Below the pieces are notes generated by a model. It did no database searches and was not told the DNA's origin. It saw only the letters and a list, made by a program, of their open reading frames with translations. From positions 1-64,000 of the forward strand of contig NZ_JAAXOQ010000007.1 of the NCBI RefSeq assembly GCF_012396015.1: 64,000 bases of DNA, in the 5' to 3' direction. Made by a program: the position numbers and the translations under genes. Of the stretch, positions 43,884 through 52,008 are shown piece after piece (within the stretch, counting starts at the first letter, position 1; each line of letters begins with the position of its first letter). This DNA is from Tsukamurella spumae (GTDB taxonomy: Bacteria > Actinomycetota > Actinomycetes > Mycobacteriales > Mycobacteriaceae).

Positions 43884-43910
43884 GGGAACTCTGCGCGCCC
43901 GCCGTCCGTT
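43884..43910 (+). promoter_or_regulatory. SigE/SigH-type promoter upstream of sigB
   Basis: GGGAAC (43884-43889) and CGTT (43907-43910) are separated by 17 bases, an exact match to the GGAAC-N17-CGTT consensus of stress ECF sigma factors in Mycobacteriales. Transcription would start near 43917, giving a leader of about 28 bases before sigB. In M. tuberculosis sigB is known to be transcribed from a SigE/SigH-dependent promoter, so the architecture appears conserved. Confidence 0.7.
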
Positions 43911-43944
43911 GAACCTCATGTACCGGCGAACAGGAGGCAGCCAC

Positions 43945-44943
43945 ATGGCACACCGCGTCAACACCGCTAGCACCGCCCGCCCCGCTGATCGGGTGCGGCC
44001 CCCGCTGACCGAGGCCGATCTCGATGCCCAGAGCCCCGCCGCGGATCTGGTGCGGGTGTACCTGAACGGCATCGGCCGCACCGCTCTGCTGACCGCGGAG
44101 GACGAGGTCGAGCTGGCCAAGCGGATCGAGGCGGGGCTCTACGCCCAGCATCTACTGGCCACCAAGAAGCGGATGGCCGCGTCGAAGAAGCGTGACCTGG
44201 CGTTCATCGTCCGCGACGGACAGGCCGCGCGGCAGCACCTGCTGGAGGCGAACCTGCGCCTGGTGGTGTCGCTGGCCAAGCGCTACACGGGCCGCGGCAT
44301 GCCGCTGCTGGACCTGATCCAGGAGGGCAACCTCGGGCTCATCCGCGCGATGGAGAAGTTCGACTACGCCAAGGGCTTCAAGTTCTCGACCTACGCCACC
44401 TGGTGGATCCGCCAGGCCATCACGCGCGGCATGGCCGACCAGTCGCGCACCATCCGGCTGCCCGTCCACCTCGTGGAGCAGGTGAACAAGCTGGCCCGCA
44501 TCCGGCGTGAGCTGCACCAGCAGCTGGGCCGCGAGGCCACCGACGCCGAGCTGGCCGCCGAGTCGGGCATCCCGGCCGAGAAGATCGCCGACCTGATGGA
44601 CCACTCGCGGGATCCGGTGAGCCTCGACATGCCCGTCGGCTCCGACGAGGAGGCGCCGCTGGGCGACTTCATCGAGGACGCCGAGGCCGCCTCCGCCGAG
44701 TCGGCCGTGATCTCACGGCTCATGCACAGCGACGTGCGCTCGGTGCTGGCCACGCTCGACGAGCGGGAGCAGCAGGTCATCCGCCTGCGCTACGGCCTCG
44801 AGGACGGTCAGCCGCGCACGCTCGACCAGATCGGCAAGCTGTTCGGCCTCTCCCGCGAGCGGGTGCGCCAGATCGAGCGCGAGGTCATGAGCAAGCTCCG
44901 CAACGGCGAGCGGGCGGACCGCCTGCGCGCGTACGCGAGCTAG
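43945..44943 (+). CDS. sigB: Alternative principal-like sigma factor SigB
   Basis: A group 2 sigma factor of 332 residues, active in stress and stationary phase. It lacks the long N-terminal tail of SigA but keeps region 1.2 ('[20 protein letters not shown]'), region 2 ('[19 protein letters not shown]', [15 protein letters not shown]), region 3 and region 4 ('[20 protein letters not shown]'). ATG 43945 is preceded by AGGAGG at good spacing; an ORF start at 43909 would include the promoter -10. It matches Rv2710 in sequence and order (followed by ideR in the block). Confidence 0.97.
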   Translation: MAHRVNTASTARPADRVRPPLTEADLDAQSPAADLVRVYLNGIGRTALLTAEDEVELAKRIEAGLYAQHLLATKKRMAASKKRDLAFIVRDGQAARQHLLEANLRLVVSLAKRYTGRGMPLLDLIQEGNLGLIRAMEKFDYAKGFKFSTYATWWIRQAITRGMADQSRTIRLPVHLVEQVNKLARIRRELHQQLGREATDAELAAESGIPAEKIADLMDHSRDPVSLDMPVGSDEEAPLGDFIEDAEAASAESAVISRLMHSDVRSVLATLDEREQQVIRLRYGLEDGQPRTLDQIGKLFGLSRERVRQIEREVMSKLRNGERADRLRAYAS

Positions 44944-44960
44944 GGACCACCCCTTCCGAA

Positions 44961-44995
44961 GGAACCGCGTCGGCTGTTACAGCCGGCGCGGTTCC
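44961..44995. terminator. Terminator hairpin between sigB and the acetyltransferase gene
   Basis: GGAACCGCG...CGCGGTTCC enclose an inner CGGCTG/CAGCCG pair with a TTA loop, giving one extended stem with a single mismatch. It overlaps the last codons of the convergent gene (stop at 44977), so it can end both transcripts. Confidence 0.8.
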
Positions 44996-47706
44996 ACCTG
45001 TTGGGCGAGGACATCGTCGGCGTGCCCGATCCGGATCACCGTCGACAGCACGGACGCCCCGTCCGTGGTCGCGAGGATCGGCTGGCAATCGATGGACGCG
45101 ATCTCCGGGACCTCGTACGCCAGCGCGGCGATCCGCGTCACGACCTCGGTGAGCGCGGCGCGGTCGACGCCCGCCTCGCCCGCGAAGCCGTCGAGCAGAG
45201 GCGCCGAGCGGGTGGCGGTGAGCAGGTCCTGCGCCGCCGCGTCCGTCAGCGGGAGCAGACGGTACGCCCTGTCCCCCAGGAGCTCCGGGACCGCCCCGCT
45301 GAGCCCGAAGGACAGCAGCGGGCCGATGCGCCGGTCGTTCTCGTACCCGACGGCGCAGCCGATCCCCTTGTGCGCCATGCGCTGCACGTGCAGCGTGGTC
45401 TCGCCGGTGGCGTCCGTCAGTTCCCGGAACGCGTCGGCCACGGCCTGCGGTCCGGCGAGGTCCAACCGGACCGCGGCGAGGTCGGCACGCAGGCGCCAGC
45501 GCTCCCCCATCGCCTTGACCGCGACCGGGTAGCCGAGGCGCTCCGCGGCGGCGACCGCATCCTCGGAGGACGACGCGACCTCGAAGGGCACCACGTCGAT
45601 CCCGTAGAGCCGCAGCAGTTCCGCGCTCCGCTCGAAGCTCAGCGTGACGGATCCGCCCGACGGCGCGGAGGCACCGTCGGATTCCAACGGCGCGAGCCAC
45701 TCCCGTACCCGGGTACGGGCCGTCTCCACATCGGTGCCCTCGGGCCGGGTGGTGTCCGAGGCGGGGCGGGCGCGCCACTGCGCGTACCGCCAGCCGTGGG
45801 CCAGGACGCGCGCCGCCCGCTCCGGCTCGGGGTACGAGGGCACCGAGCCGCGCACCCGCACCCCGTGTTCGTCGGTGGCGGCGAGCAACTCCGTGACGCC
45901 GTCGAAGGCCAGGAAGGTCGAGACGATCGGCTTGATCTGCTTCTTCGACGCCTCGAGCAGGACGGCGGCGTGGGCCTCGGGCGGCGCCTCGACCGGCGGC
46001 ACGAAGACCGCGATGATCGCGTCGACCTCCGGATCGGTGAGGGCGGCGTCGATCGCGGCCCCGAACTCCTCCGGCGTCGCGGCGGCACCGAGGTCGACGG
46101 GCTGCGCGACGTCGAGGCCCTTGCGGATCCCCGTGTGCGTCGCGAGGATCCCCAGCGCCGTCGAGTTGCCGATGACCGCGACCCGCGGCCCCGCCGGCAG
46201 TGGCTGATAGCTGAAGAAGGTCGCGCAGTCGAACAGCTCCGGGATCGAATCGACCTGTACCACACCGGAGTTCTCGAACAGCGCCTCCGATCCGCGGCGC
46301 CGCCGGTCGACGTCGATGCCGCCCCGGTGCACCGCGACGATCGGCTTCTGCCGCGCGAGGCGGCGCGCGATCCGACCGAACTTGCGCGGGTTGCCGAAGC
46401 TCTCGAGGTAGAGCAGCACGACCTCGGTGGCGTCGTCGGTGTCCCAGTACTGCAGCACGTCGTTGCCGGAGACATCGGCGCGGTTGCCGGCGGAGACGAA
46501 GGTCGTCAGGCCCACGCCGCGAGTGGCGGCGGTGTCGAGGATCGCGATCCCCAGCGCGCCGGACTGGCAGAAGAACCCGACATTGCCGCGGCCGGGGACG
46601 ACGGGGGCCAGCGTCGCGTTGAGCCGGACCTCGCCGTCGGTGTTGACGACGCCGAGCGCGTTCGGTCCGATGAGGCGCATACCGTGCGAGCGCACCGCCG
46701 ACAGCAGCCGCTGCTCGGACTCCTTGCCCCGCCCTCCGGCGTCCGAGAAGCCCGACGAGACGACCAGCAGGGTCCGGACGTCCTTGGCGAGGCAATCGTC
46801 GAGCACCTGGTCCATGTTGTCCGCGGGCACCGCGACCACGGCGAGGTCGACCTGGTCGGGGATGTCGCGCACCGATTCGTAGGCCCGAATCCCGGCCACG
46901 GAGCGCCGGTCCGGGTGCACGGGGTAGACGGGGCCGGCGAAGTCACCGGCGATGATGTTGCGCAGCACCGCGTGTCCGACCTTGCCGGGCGTCGTCGACG
47001 CGCCGATGACGGCGATCGAGGTGGGCTGCAGGGCGTTGCTCACGCTGCGCGCCTCGGACGCGAGCTCGCGGGCGTTGCGGACGGCGACCAGCGCCTCCGT
47101 CGGATCGATTCCGAACTCCACGTGCACGACGCTGCCGTCGAAGCTGCGCCGCAACTCGTAGCCGGCGGCCTTGAACACGCCCACCATGTACCGGTTCTCG
47201 GCGAGCACCTCCGCCTCGAACCGGTGGAAGCCGTTCTCCGCGGCGGCGCCGGCGAGGTGCTCGAGCAGGATCGGCCCGAGGCCCCGCCCCTGGTGCTCGT
47301 CCGCGACGACGAACGCGACCTCCGCGGAGGTCGGCTTGCCCGAATCCGCGAGGCCCTCGTAGAGACCGACGGCGATGATCTTCCCGCCGAGGATCGCGAG
47401 CAGGCACACCCGCTGCTCGTGGTCGACGGTGGTCATCCTCGCCACGTCGCGCGGCGGCATCACCGGATAGGGGCCGAAGTAGCGCAGGTACCGCGTGCGC
47501 TCGGACAGGCCGGCGTGGAACTCCACCATCGCGTCGGCGTCGTCGGGAACCACGGGCCGCAGGTGCACGACGCCGCCGTCGGAGGCGAGGACGTCCGCCA
47601 CCCAGTGCACCGGGAACTCGTAGGGACCGGAGTGCGGCTGCTGGGCCGGCGCGGGGAACGGATCGGTCGCGGGGCCGGACGGGTGCAGGGGGGATTCGTC
47701 AGTCAC
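44977..47706 (-). CDS. Pat-type protein acetyltransferase: GNAT plus NDP-forming acyl-CoA synthetase-like domains
   Basis: A 909-residue fusion. The N-terminal GNAT domain (about 25-205, acetyl-CoA loop 'VVADEHQGRGLGPILLEHLA') is followed by a CoA-binding Rossmann domain ('SIAVIGASTTPGKVGHAVLR', about 228-350), a succinyl-CoA-ligase-like domain ('GFFCQSGALGIAIL') and an ATP-grasp domain at 690-900. Related proteins (Salmonella Pat, Streptomyces PatA) acetylate and inactivate acyl-CoA synthetases such as Acs. The synthetase part is often catalytically dead and regulatory. The next gene upstream encodes an AcuC-type deacetylase, fitting a reversible acetylation pair. GTG start. Confidence 0.9.
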   Translation of the reverse strand: MTDESPLHPSGPATDPFPAPAQQPHSGPYEFPVHWVADVLASDGGVVHLRPVVPDDADAMVEFHAGLSERTRYLRYFGPYPVMPPRDVARMTTVDHEQRVCLLAILGGKIIAVGLYEGLADSGKPTSAEVAFVVADEHQGRGLGPILLEHLAGAAAENGFHRFEAEVLAENRYMVGVFKAAGYELRRSFDGSVVHVEFGIDPTEALVAVRNARELASEARSVSNALQPTSIAVIGASTTPGKVGHAVLRNIIAGDFAGPVYPVHPDRRSVAGIRAYESVRDIPDQVDLAVVAVPADNMDQVLDDCLAKDVRTLLVVSSGFSDAGGRGKESEQRLLSAVRSHGMRLIGPNALGVVNTDGEVRLNATLAPVVPGRGNVGFFCQSGALGIAILDTAATRGVGLTTFVSAGNRADVSGNDVLQYWDTDDATEVVLLYLESFGNPRKFGRIARRLARQKPIVAVHRGGIDVDRRRRGSEALFENSGVVQVDSIPELFDCATFFSYQPLPAGPRVAVIGNSTALGILATHTGIRKGLDVAQPVDLGAAATPEEFGAAIDAALTDPEVDAIIAVFVPPVEAPPEAHAAVLLEASKKQIKPIVSTFLAFDGVTELLAATDEHGVRVRGSVPSYPEPERAARVLAHGWRYAQWRARPASDTTRPEGTDVETARTRVREWLAPLESDGASAPSGGSVTLSFERSAELLRLYGIDVVPFEVASSSEDAVAAAERLGYPVAVKAMGERWRLRADLAAVRLDLAGPQAVADAFRELTDATGETTLHVQRMAHKGIGCAVGYENDRRIGPLLSFGLSGAVPELLGDRAYRLLPLTDAAAQDLLTATRSAPLLDGFAGEAGVDRAALTEVVTRIAALAYEVPEIASIDCQPILATTDGASVLSTVIRIGHADDVLAQQVEPRRL

Positions 47707-47786
47707 GGGGATCCTCCGGGTCGAGTCCTGGAGTGCGAAGTGCGGCAGGGAACACGTCAGTCACGGGGATCCTCCGGGTCGAGTCC
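47697..47786. repeat. 32-bp direct repeat duplicating the acuC 3' end
   Basis: The 32 bases at 47697-47728 and 47755-47786 are identical, with a 58-base period and partly similar flanks (TGGAG). The right copy encodes the last residues and stop of the AcuC-like protein (LDPEDPRD, minus strand). The left copy repeats this C-terminal coding sequence and overlaps the GTG start of the acetyltransferase gene. It looks like a small tandem duplication that separated two formerly adjacent or overlapping genes. Confidence 0.85.
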
Positions 47787-48986
47787 GTGGAGAGGAAATA
47801 CCGCGGTGCGGGCGCGGGCGATGAAGCGGTCGGCGGTCGCGTCCATCGTGGGCGCCGTCGGGTCGAACGACGAGGGCTCCCACGGCGTGAACGAGGTATC
47901 TCCACCCTCGCCCATCGTCTCGGGCAACGGCCCGACCGCGCCGACCTGGTCGGTCGGCAGGCTCGCCGCGAGGTCGCGCCACTCGTCGGGGATGGGGGTC
48001 TCCGGCGCGATGTCGACGCCCACGACCGCCCCGATCAGGTGCGTCCACGTGCGGGGCACCACCTGCACGAGCTGGTATCCGCCGCCCCCGACAGCGAGCC
48101 AGCGGCCGTCGCACACCTCGTCGGCCAGGTCGCGCATCGCGAGGATGGCCGCGAGCTGGCCGTCGATGGTGAGCGAGAGATCGGTGAGCGGATCACTGGC
48201 GTGGGAGTCGCAGCCGCACTGACTGACGATCAGCTGCGGCCGGAACTCACGAACCACCGAGGGGACGACCGCGTGGAAGGCGCGCAGCCACAGGCCGTCG
48301 GGGCAGAAGGCGGGCACCGGGACGTTGATCGCCGTGCCGCGCGCCTCGGGGCCGCCGAGTTCGGTCGGGTAGCCGGTGTTCGGCCACAGGTGTTGCGGGT
48401 CCTCGTGCAGAGACACGGTGAGCACCCGCGGGTCGTTCCAGAACTGCGCCTGCACCCCGTCGCCGTGGTGGGCGTCGATGTCGATGTACGCGATCCGGTC
48501 GAAGCCGTTGTCCAGCAGCCATGAGATCGCGACGGCCGCATCGTTGTAGATGCAGAACCCGGAGGCGTGCGTGCGCATCGCGTGGTGCATGCCGCCCGCG
48601 ATGTTGACGGCCCGCGTCGCGGTACCGGCGGCGATCGCCTTGGCCCCCGTGAGGGTGGACCCCACGAGGCTGGCCGCCGCCTCGTGCATGTGCAGGAACA
48701 CGGGGTTGTCGTCGTTGCCGAGGCCGTACCCGGTGAGGTCGATCCGCGAGCGGCCGGATCCGGCGACCCGAACGGCCGCCTGGTAGTCGTCTGTGTGGGC
48801 GCGCCCGAGCTCGATGGCGTCGAACCCGCGCGGGGCCACCACCTCCACCCCGTCGAGCACCCCGAGCATCCGCGCGAGCTCCATCGTCAGGCGCAGCCGG
48901 ACCGGGTCCATGGGGTGCGAGTGCGAGAAGCGGTAGTCGAGGACCGAGGGGTCCCAGACCACCTGGGAGTCGGGGAACCGTGCCAT
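47757..48986 (-). CDS. acuC: AcuC-type histone-deacetylase-fold protein deacetylase
   Basis: A zinc-dependent deacetylase of 409 residues in the class I/II HDAC fold. Active-site signatures: 'GGMHHAMRTHASGFCIYND' (tandem His), 'YIDIDAHHGDGVQ' (Asp-x-His zinc ligands), 'SQCGCDSHASDPLTDL' and 'VGGGGYQL'. In Bacillus AcuC removes acetyl groups from acetyl-CoA synthetase. Here the gene is directly upstream of a Pat-type acetyltransferase, so both directions of the modification are probably encoded together. The C-terminal 70 residues are an extension without recognised motif. Confidence 0.9.
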   Translation of the reverse strand: MARFPDSQVVWDPSVLDYRFSHSHPMDPVRLRLTMELARMLGVLDGVEVVAPRGFDAIELGRAHTDDYQAAVRVAGSGRSRIDLTGYGLGNDDNPVFLHMHEAAASLVGSTLTGAKAIAAGTATRAVNIAGGMHHAMRTHASGFCIYNDAAVAISWLLDNGFDRIAYIDIDAHHGDGVQAQFWNDPRVLTVSLHEDPQHLWPNTGYPTELGGPEARGTAINVPVPAFCPDGLWLRAFHAVVPSVVREFRPQLIVSQCGCDSHASDPLTDLSLTIDGQLAAILAMRDLADEVCDGRWLAVGGGGYQLVQVVPRTWTHLIGAVVGVDIAPETPIPDEWRDLAASLPTDQVGAVGPLPETMGEGGDTSFTPWEPSSFDPTAPTMDATADRFIARARTAVFPLHGLDPEDPRD

Positions 48987-49026
48987 GGCTGACGACCCTA
49001 GTCGTTGCGCCTTGGGACGCGCTGAA

Positions 49027-49044
49027 GTTAGGTAACCTTTAGTC
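49027..49044. promoter_or_regulatory. Possible IdeR/DtxR iron-box half-site upstream of ideR
   Basis: GTTAGGTAACCTTTAGTC contains TTAGGT and AACCT, the two arms of the IdeR box (TTAGGTTAGGCTAACCTAA), but compressed and without the central spacer. It lies in the 114-base gap between the divergent acuC and ideR genes. It could be a degenerate autoregulatory site or chance. Confidence 0.3.
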
Positions 49045-49100
49045 GGACTGCCGGGACGCCGCCTCGGTTAAGCTTGCGGTGACGATAAGGAGCTGGATAC

Positions 49101-49784
49101 GTGAACGATCTGGTGGACACCACCGAGATGTACCTGCGGACCATCTACGAGCTCGAGGAGGAGGGCGTCGTTCCTCTGCGGGCGCGGATCGCGGAGCGTC
49201 TCGAGCAGAGTGGTCCCACGGTGTCGCAGACCGTGCAGCGCATGGAGCGCGACGGGCTCGTCCGCGTCGCGGGCGACCGCCACCTCGAGCTCAGCGAGAA
49301 GGGGCGGCAGCTCGCGATCGCGGTCATGCGCAAGCACCGGCTCGCCGAGCGGCTGCTGGTCGACGTCATCGGGCTGCAGTGGGAGAACGTGCACGCCGAG
49401 GCGTGCCGCTGGGAGCACGTGATGAGCGAGGACGTGGAGCGCCGCCTGCTCGACGTGCTGGGCAACCCCACCACCTCCCCCTACGGCAACCCGATCCCCG
49501 GTCTGGCCGAACTGGGCGTCACCATCGGCCGCGAGCCCGTGCGTCCCGCGCGCCTGACCGACCTGCCCCAGGGCGGCCCGACCGCGGTGGTGATCAAGCG
49601 GCTCGCGGAGCACGTGCAGGCGGACACCGATCTCATCGCTCGTTTCCGTGAGGCCGGCGTGGTGCCGGACGCGCGCGTCTCCGTCACCGTCCAGCGCGGT
49701 GCGGTCATCATCTCGGTGGCGGGCCACGAGGACTTCGAGCTGCCCGACGAGATGGCCCACGCCGTCTTCGTCGAGTCGGTCTAG
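49101..49784 (+). CDS. ideR: Iron-dependent repressor IdeR (DtxR family)
   Basis: The Fe2+-activated regulator of siderophore, iron-storage and oxidative-stress genes. The 227 residues comprise the winged helix (about 1-70, 'RIAERLEQSGPTVSQTVQRM'), the dimerisation and metal domain, and an SH3-like C-terminus. Metal ligands known for the family fall at identical numbers: Met10, Cys102, Glu105, His106 (primary site) and His79, Glu83, His98 (ancillary site). GTG 49101 is preceded by AAGGAG. It corresponds to Rv2711 and is followed after 6 bases by galE. Confidence 0.97.
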   Translation: MNDLVDTTEMYLRTIYELEEEGVVPLRARIAERLEQSGPTVSQTVQRMERDGLVRVAGDRHLELSEKGRQLAIAVMRKHRLAERLLVDVIGLQWENVHAEACRWEHVMSEDVERRLLDVLGNPTTSPYGNPIPGLAELGVTIGREPVRPARLTDLPQGGPTAVVIKRLAEHVQADTDLIARFREAGVVPDARVSVTVQRGAVIISVAGHEDFELPDEMAHAVFVESV

Positions 49785-49790
49785 GCCGCC

Positions 49791-50777
49791 GTGCAGCTCC
49801 TGGTGACCGGCGGCGCCGGCTACGTGGGCAGCGTGTGCACGCAGGTGCTGCTCGAGCGGGGCCACGAGGTCACGGTGATCGACGACCTGAGCACCGGCAA
49901 CCGCGACGCGGTCCCGGCGGGCGCGACCTTCGTCGAGGGCGAGGTGGCGCATGCCGCGCGCCCGCTGCTCGCCGACGGCGAGTTCGACGGTGTGCTGCAC
50001 TTCGCCGCCAAATCGCTGGTGGGTGAGTCCGTGTCACATCCGCACATGTACTGGCAGGGCAACGTGGTGACCACCTTGTCGCTGCTCGACGCCATGCTGG
50101 CCGCCGGCGTGCCCCGGTTGGTGTTCTCGTCGACGGCGGCCACCTACGGCGAGCCGGAGTCGGTGCCGATCACGGAGGACGCCCGTACCGCACCCACCAA
50201 CACCTATGGCGCGACGAAGCTCGCGATCGACGCGGCGATCACCTCGTACGCCACCGCGTACGGCCTGGCGGCGGTATCGCTGCGGTACTTCAACGTGGCC
50301 GGCAGCTACGGGGGTTTCGGCGAGAACCGCGAGGTGGAGACGCATCTGATCCCGCTGGTGCTGCAGACCGCACTGGGCCAGCGCAAGGACATCGCGGTGT
50401 TCGGCGCGGACTATCCGACCGCCGATGGCACGGCGGTCCGCGACTACGTGCACGTCAAGGACCTGGCCGAGGCGCACCTGCTGGCGCTGGAGCACGCCCG
50501 GCCGGGCGCGCACGACGTGTTCAACCTCGGTTCGGGCGAGGGCTTCTCGGTGCGCCAGGTGATCGACACCTGCCGCGAGGTCACGGGCCGGGACATCCCC
50601 GAGGTCGCGGCGGATCGGCGTGCGGGTGATCCGGCGGTGCTCGTGGCGTCGTCGCAGCGCGCGATCGACGAGTTGGGCTGGCGTCCCGAGCACACCGACC
50701 TGCGCGGCATCGTCGCCGATGCGTGGGCGTACACCCAGGCCCTGGGCGACCGCGCGCACGCGGCCCGCCGCGCCTGA
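49791..50777 (+). CDS. galE: UDP-glucose 4-epimerase
   Basis: Interconverts UDP-glucose and UDP-galactose with tightly bound NAD; UDP-galactose feeds arabinogalactan synthesis in this order. The 328-residue extended SDR has GGAGYVGS at 7-14, Asp31-Asp32 for the adenosine ribose, '[10 protein letters not shown]' and Tyr139-x-x-x-Lys143 (TYGATK). '[11 protein letters not shown]' and '[11 protein letters not shown]' complete the family signature. GTG start 6 bases after the ideR stop, so it is co-transcribed with ideR as Rv2711-Rv2712 are neighbours in M. tuberculosis. Confidence 0.95.
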   Translation: MQLLVTGGAGYVGSVCTQVLLERGHEVTVIDDLSTGNRDAVPAGATFVEGEVAHAARPLLADGEFDGVLHFAAKSLVGESVSHPHMYWQGNVVTTLSLLDAMLAAGVPRLVFSSTAATYGEPESVPITEDARTAPTNTYGATKLAIDAAITSYATAYGLAAVSLRYFNVAGSYGGFGENREVETHLIPLVLQTALGQRKDIAVFGADYPTADGTAVRDYVHVKDLAEAHLLALEHARPGAHDVFNLGSGEGFSVRQVIDTCREVTGRDIPEVAADRRAGDPAVLVASSQRAIDELGWRPEHTDLRGIVADAWAYTQALGDRAHAARRA

Positions 50778-50780
50778 CCG

Positions 50781-51836
50781 TCATCCCGCGAGCGGGAACT
50801 CCGCGTCCCGCGGCGGCAGCTCGACGCCGAGCCGGCGGGCCATCGCGACCCCCAGCTCGGCCGTCTCGGACATCTCGGAGGGGTGCAGCCCGGCTCCGAA
50901 CGCCGTCGCCAGGAGCCGTGCGGCCCGGTAGCCGGGGTCCGCGGCCAGCGCGGCGTCGAGCGCTATGCCCGTCAGCGGACCGTCGCCGCGCAGATAGCCC
51001 GATGCCGCGACGAGAGTGGCCGCGGCCGCCCGCGGCGTGCCGCGCAGCCGCCGCGCGAGTTCCGCGAACAGCAGTCGCGCCTCGTCGGCGATCACGGTGA
51101 GCGCCAACGCCATTGCGGCGTCGCGCACCTGCAGGTCGAGCAGCGCACCACCGAGCAGCGCGACATCGGCGTCGGTGAGCTCCGCCGATCGTTGACCCGT
51201 GGCCGTCGCGACGAGCGCCGCGAGCAACTCCCCGGGATCGTCATCCGCCTCGAACGCGGCGGCGTCCCGGCACCGATCGGCGACGATGCCCGCCCCCTCC
51301 TCGGCGAGCAGGTCGGTGAGCGCCGACCTGGAGCGGTGGACGGTGCGCCCCTCGACCAGCGCCGCGAGCATCACCGGTGAGGTCTCCGGGTCCGGGACGG
51401 CGCCGCTCTCCCCGTGCCGGCACACCCAGCGCTCCCCCGCGGCCACCCGGGGCAGCAACATCACGTCCTCGATCTCGAGGTCGGGCTCCGCGAGGCTGCG
51501 GGATCGGGCGTACTGCTGCAGCACCTGCAGGAGCGCAGGGGTGGCCCGGACCAGCGGGCGGTCGTCGACCACGACGCAGAACACCCGGTCGGCGCCCTGG
51601 ATCCGGAGCAGGCGTACCGCCTCGCCGAGGTGCCGGCGACAGTCCTTGCGCAGATCGCCGGCCTTGGTGAGTCCCAGGTCGATGCGCGCGGTGGCACCGA
51701 TCCGCCCCGTCACCTCGTCGTGCGCGAGCAGCACGACCGAGCGGTCCGGATAGAACCCCAGCAACGCGGGGATGGCGGCGAGCAGGTCGCCGACGGAGTC
51801 GATCTTCATGGCCGTGGTCGTGCGTTGATTCGTCAT
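50781..51836 (-). CDS. DUF4192 domain-containing protein
   Basis: A 351-residue soluble protein. The N-terminal signature is 'GDLLAAIPALLGFYPDRSVV' then LLAHDE, and the C-terminal half is Ala/Leu-rich and helical. Widespread in actinobacteria; no established biochemical activity known to me. No membrane segments or enzyme motifs seen. It ends 3 bases from the convergent galE stop. Confidence 0.85.
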   Translation of the reverse strand: MTNQRTTTAMKIDSVGDLLAAIPALLGFYPDRSVVLLAHDEVTGRIGATARIDLGLTKAGDLRKDCRRHLGEAVRLLRIQGADRVFCVVVDDRPLVRATPALLQVLQQYARSRSLAEPDLEIEDVMLLPRVAAGERWVCRHGESGAVPDPETSPVMLAALVEGRTVHRSRSALTDLLAEEGAGIVADRCRDAAAFEADDDPGELLAALVATATGQRSAELTDADVALLGGALLDLQVRDAAMALALTVIADEARLLFAELARRLRGTPRAAAATLVAASGYLRGDGPLTGIALDAALAADPGYRAARLLATAFGAGLHPSEMSETAELGVAMARRLGVELPPRDAEFPLAG

Positions 51837-52008
51837 GCGGGGAATGCTCGCGGAGACCGGCGACGGGTTCCGGCGCCCGCGCGGCGTTGCTCCCCACTGT
51901 GGTTATGAAACGTTCTGTGCGCTGCGGTTCGTCCACAGGACCGCCCGTACCGGACACCACCGGACGGGTGGCCGACACACCGCATCCGCGCGGGCTACTG
52001 TGAACCGC

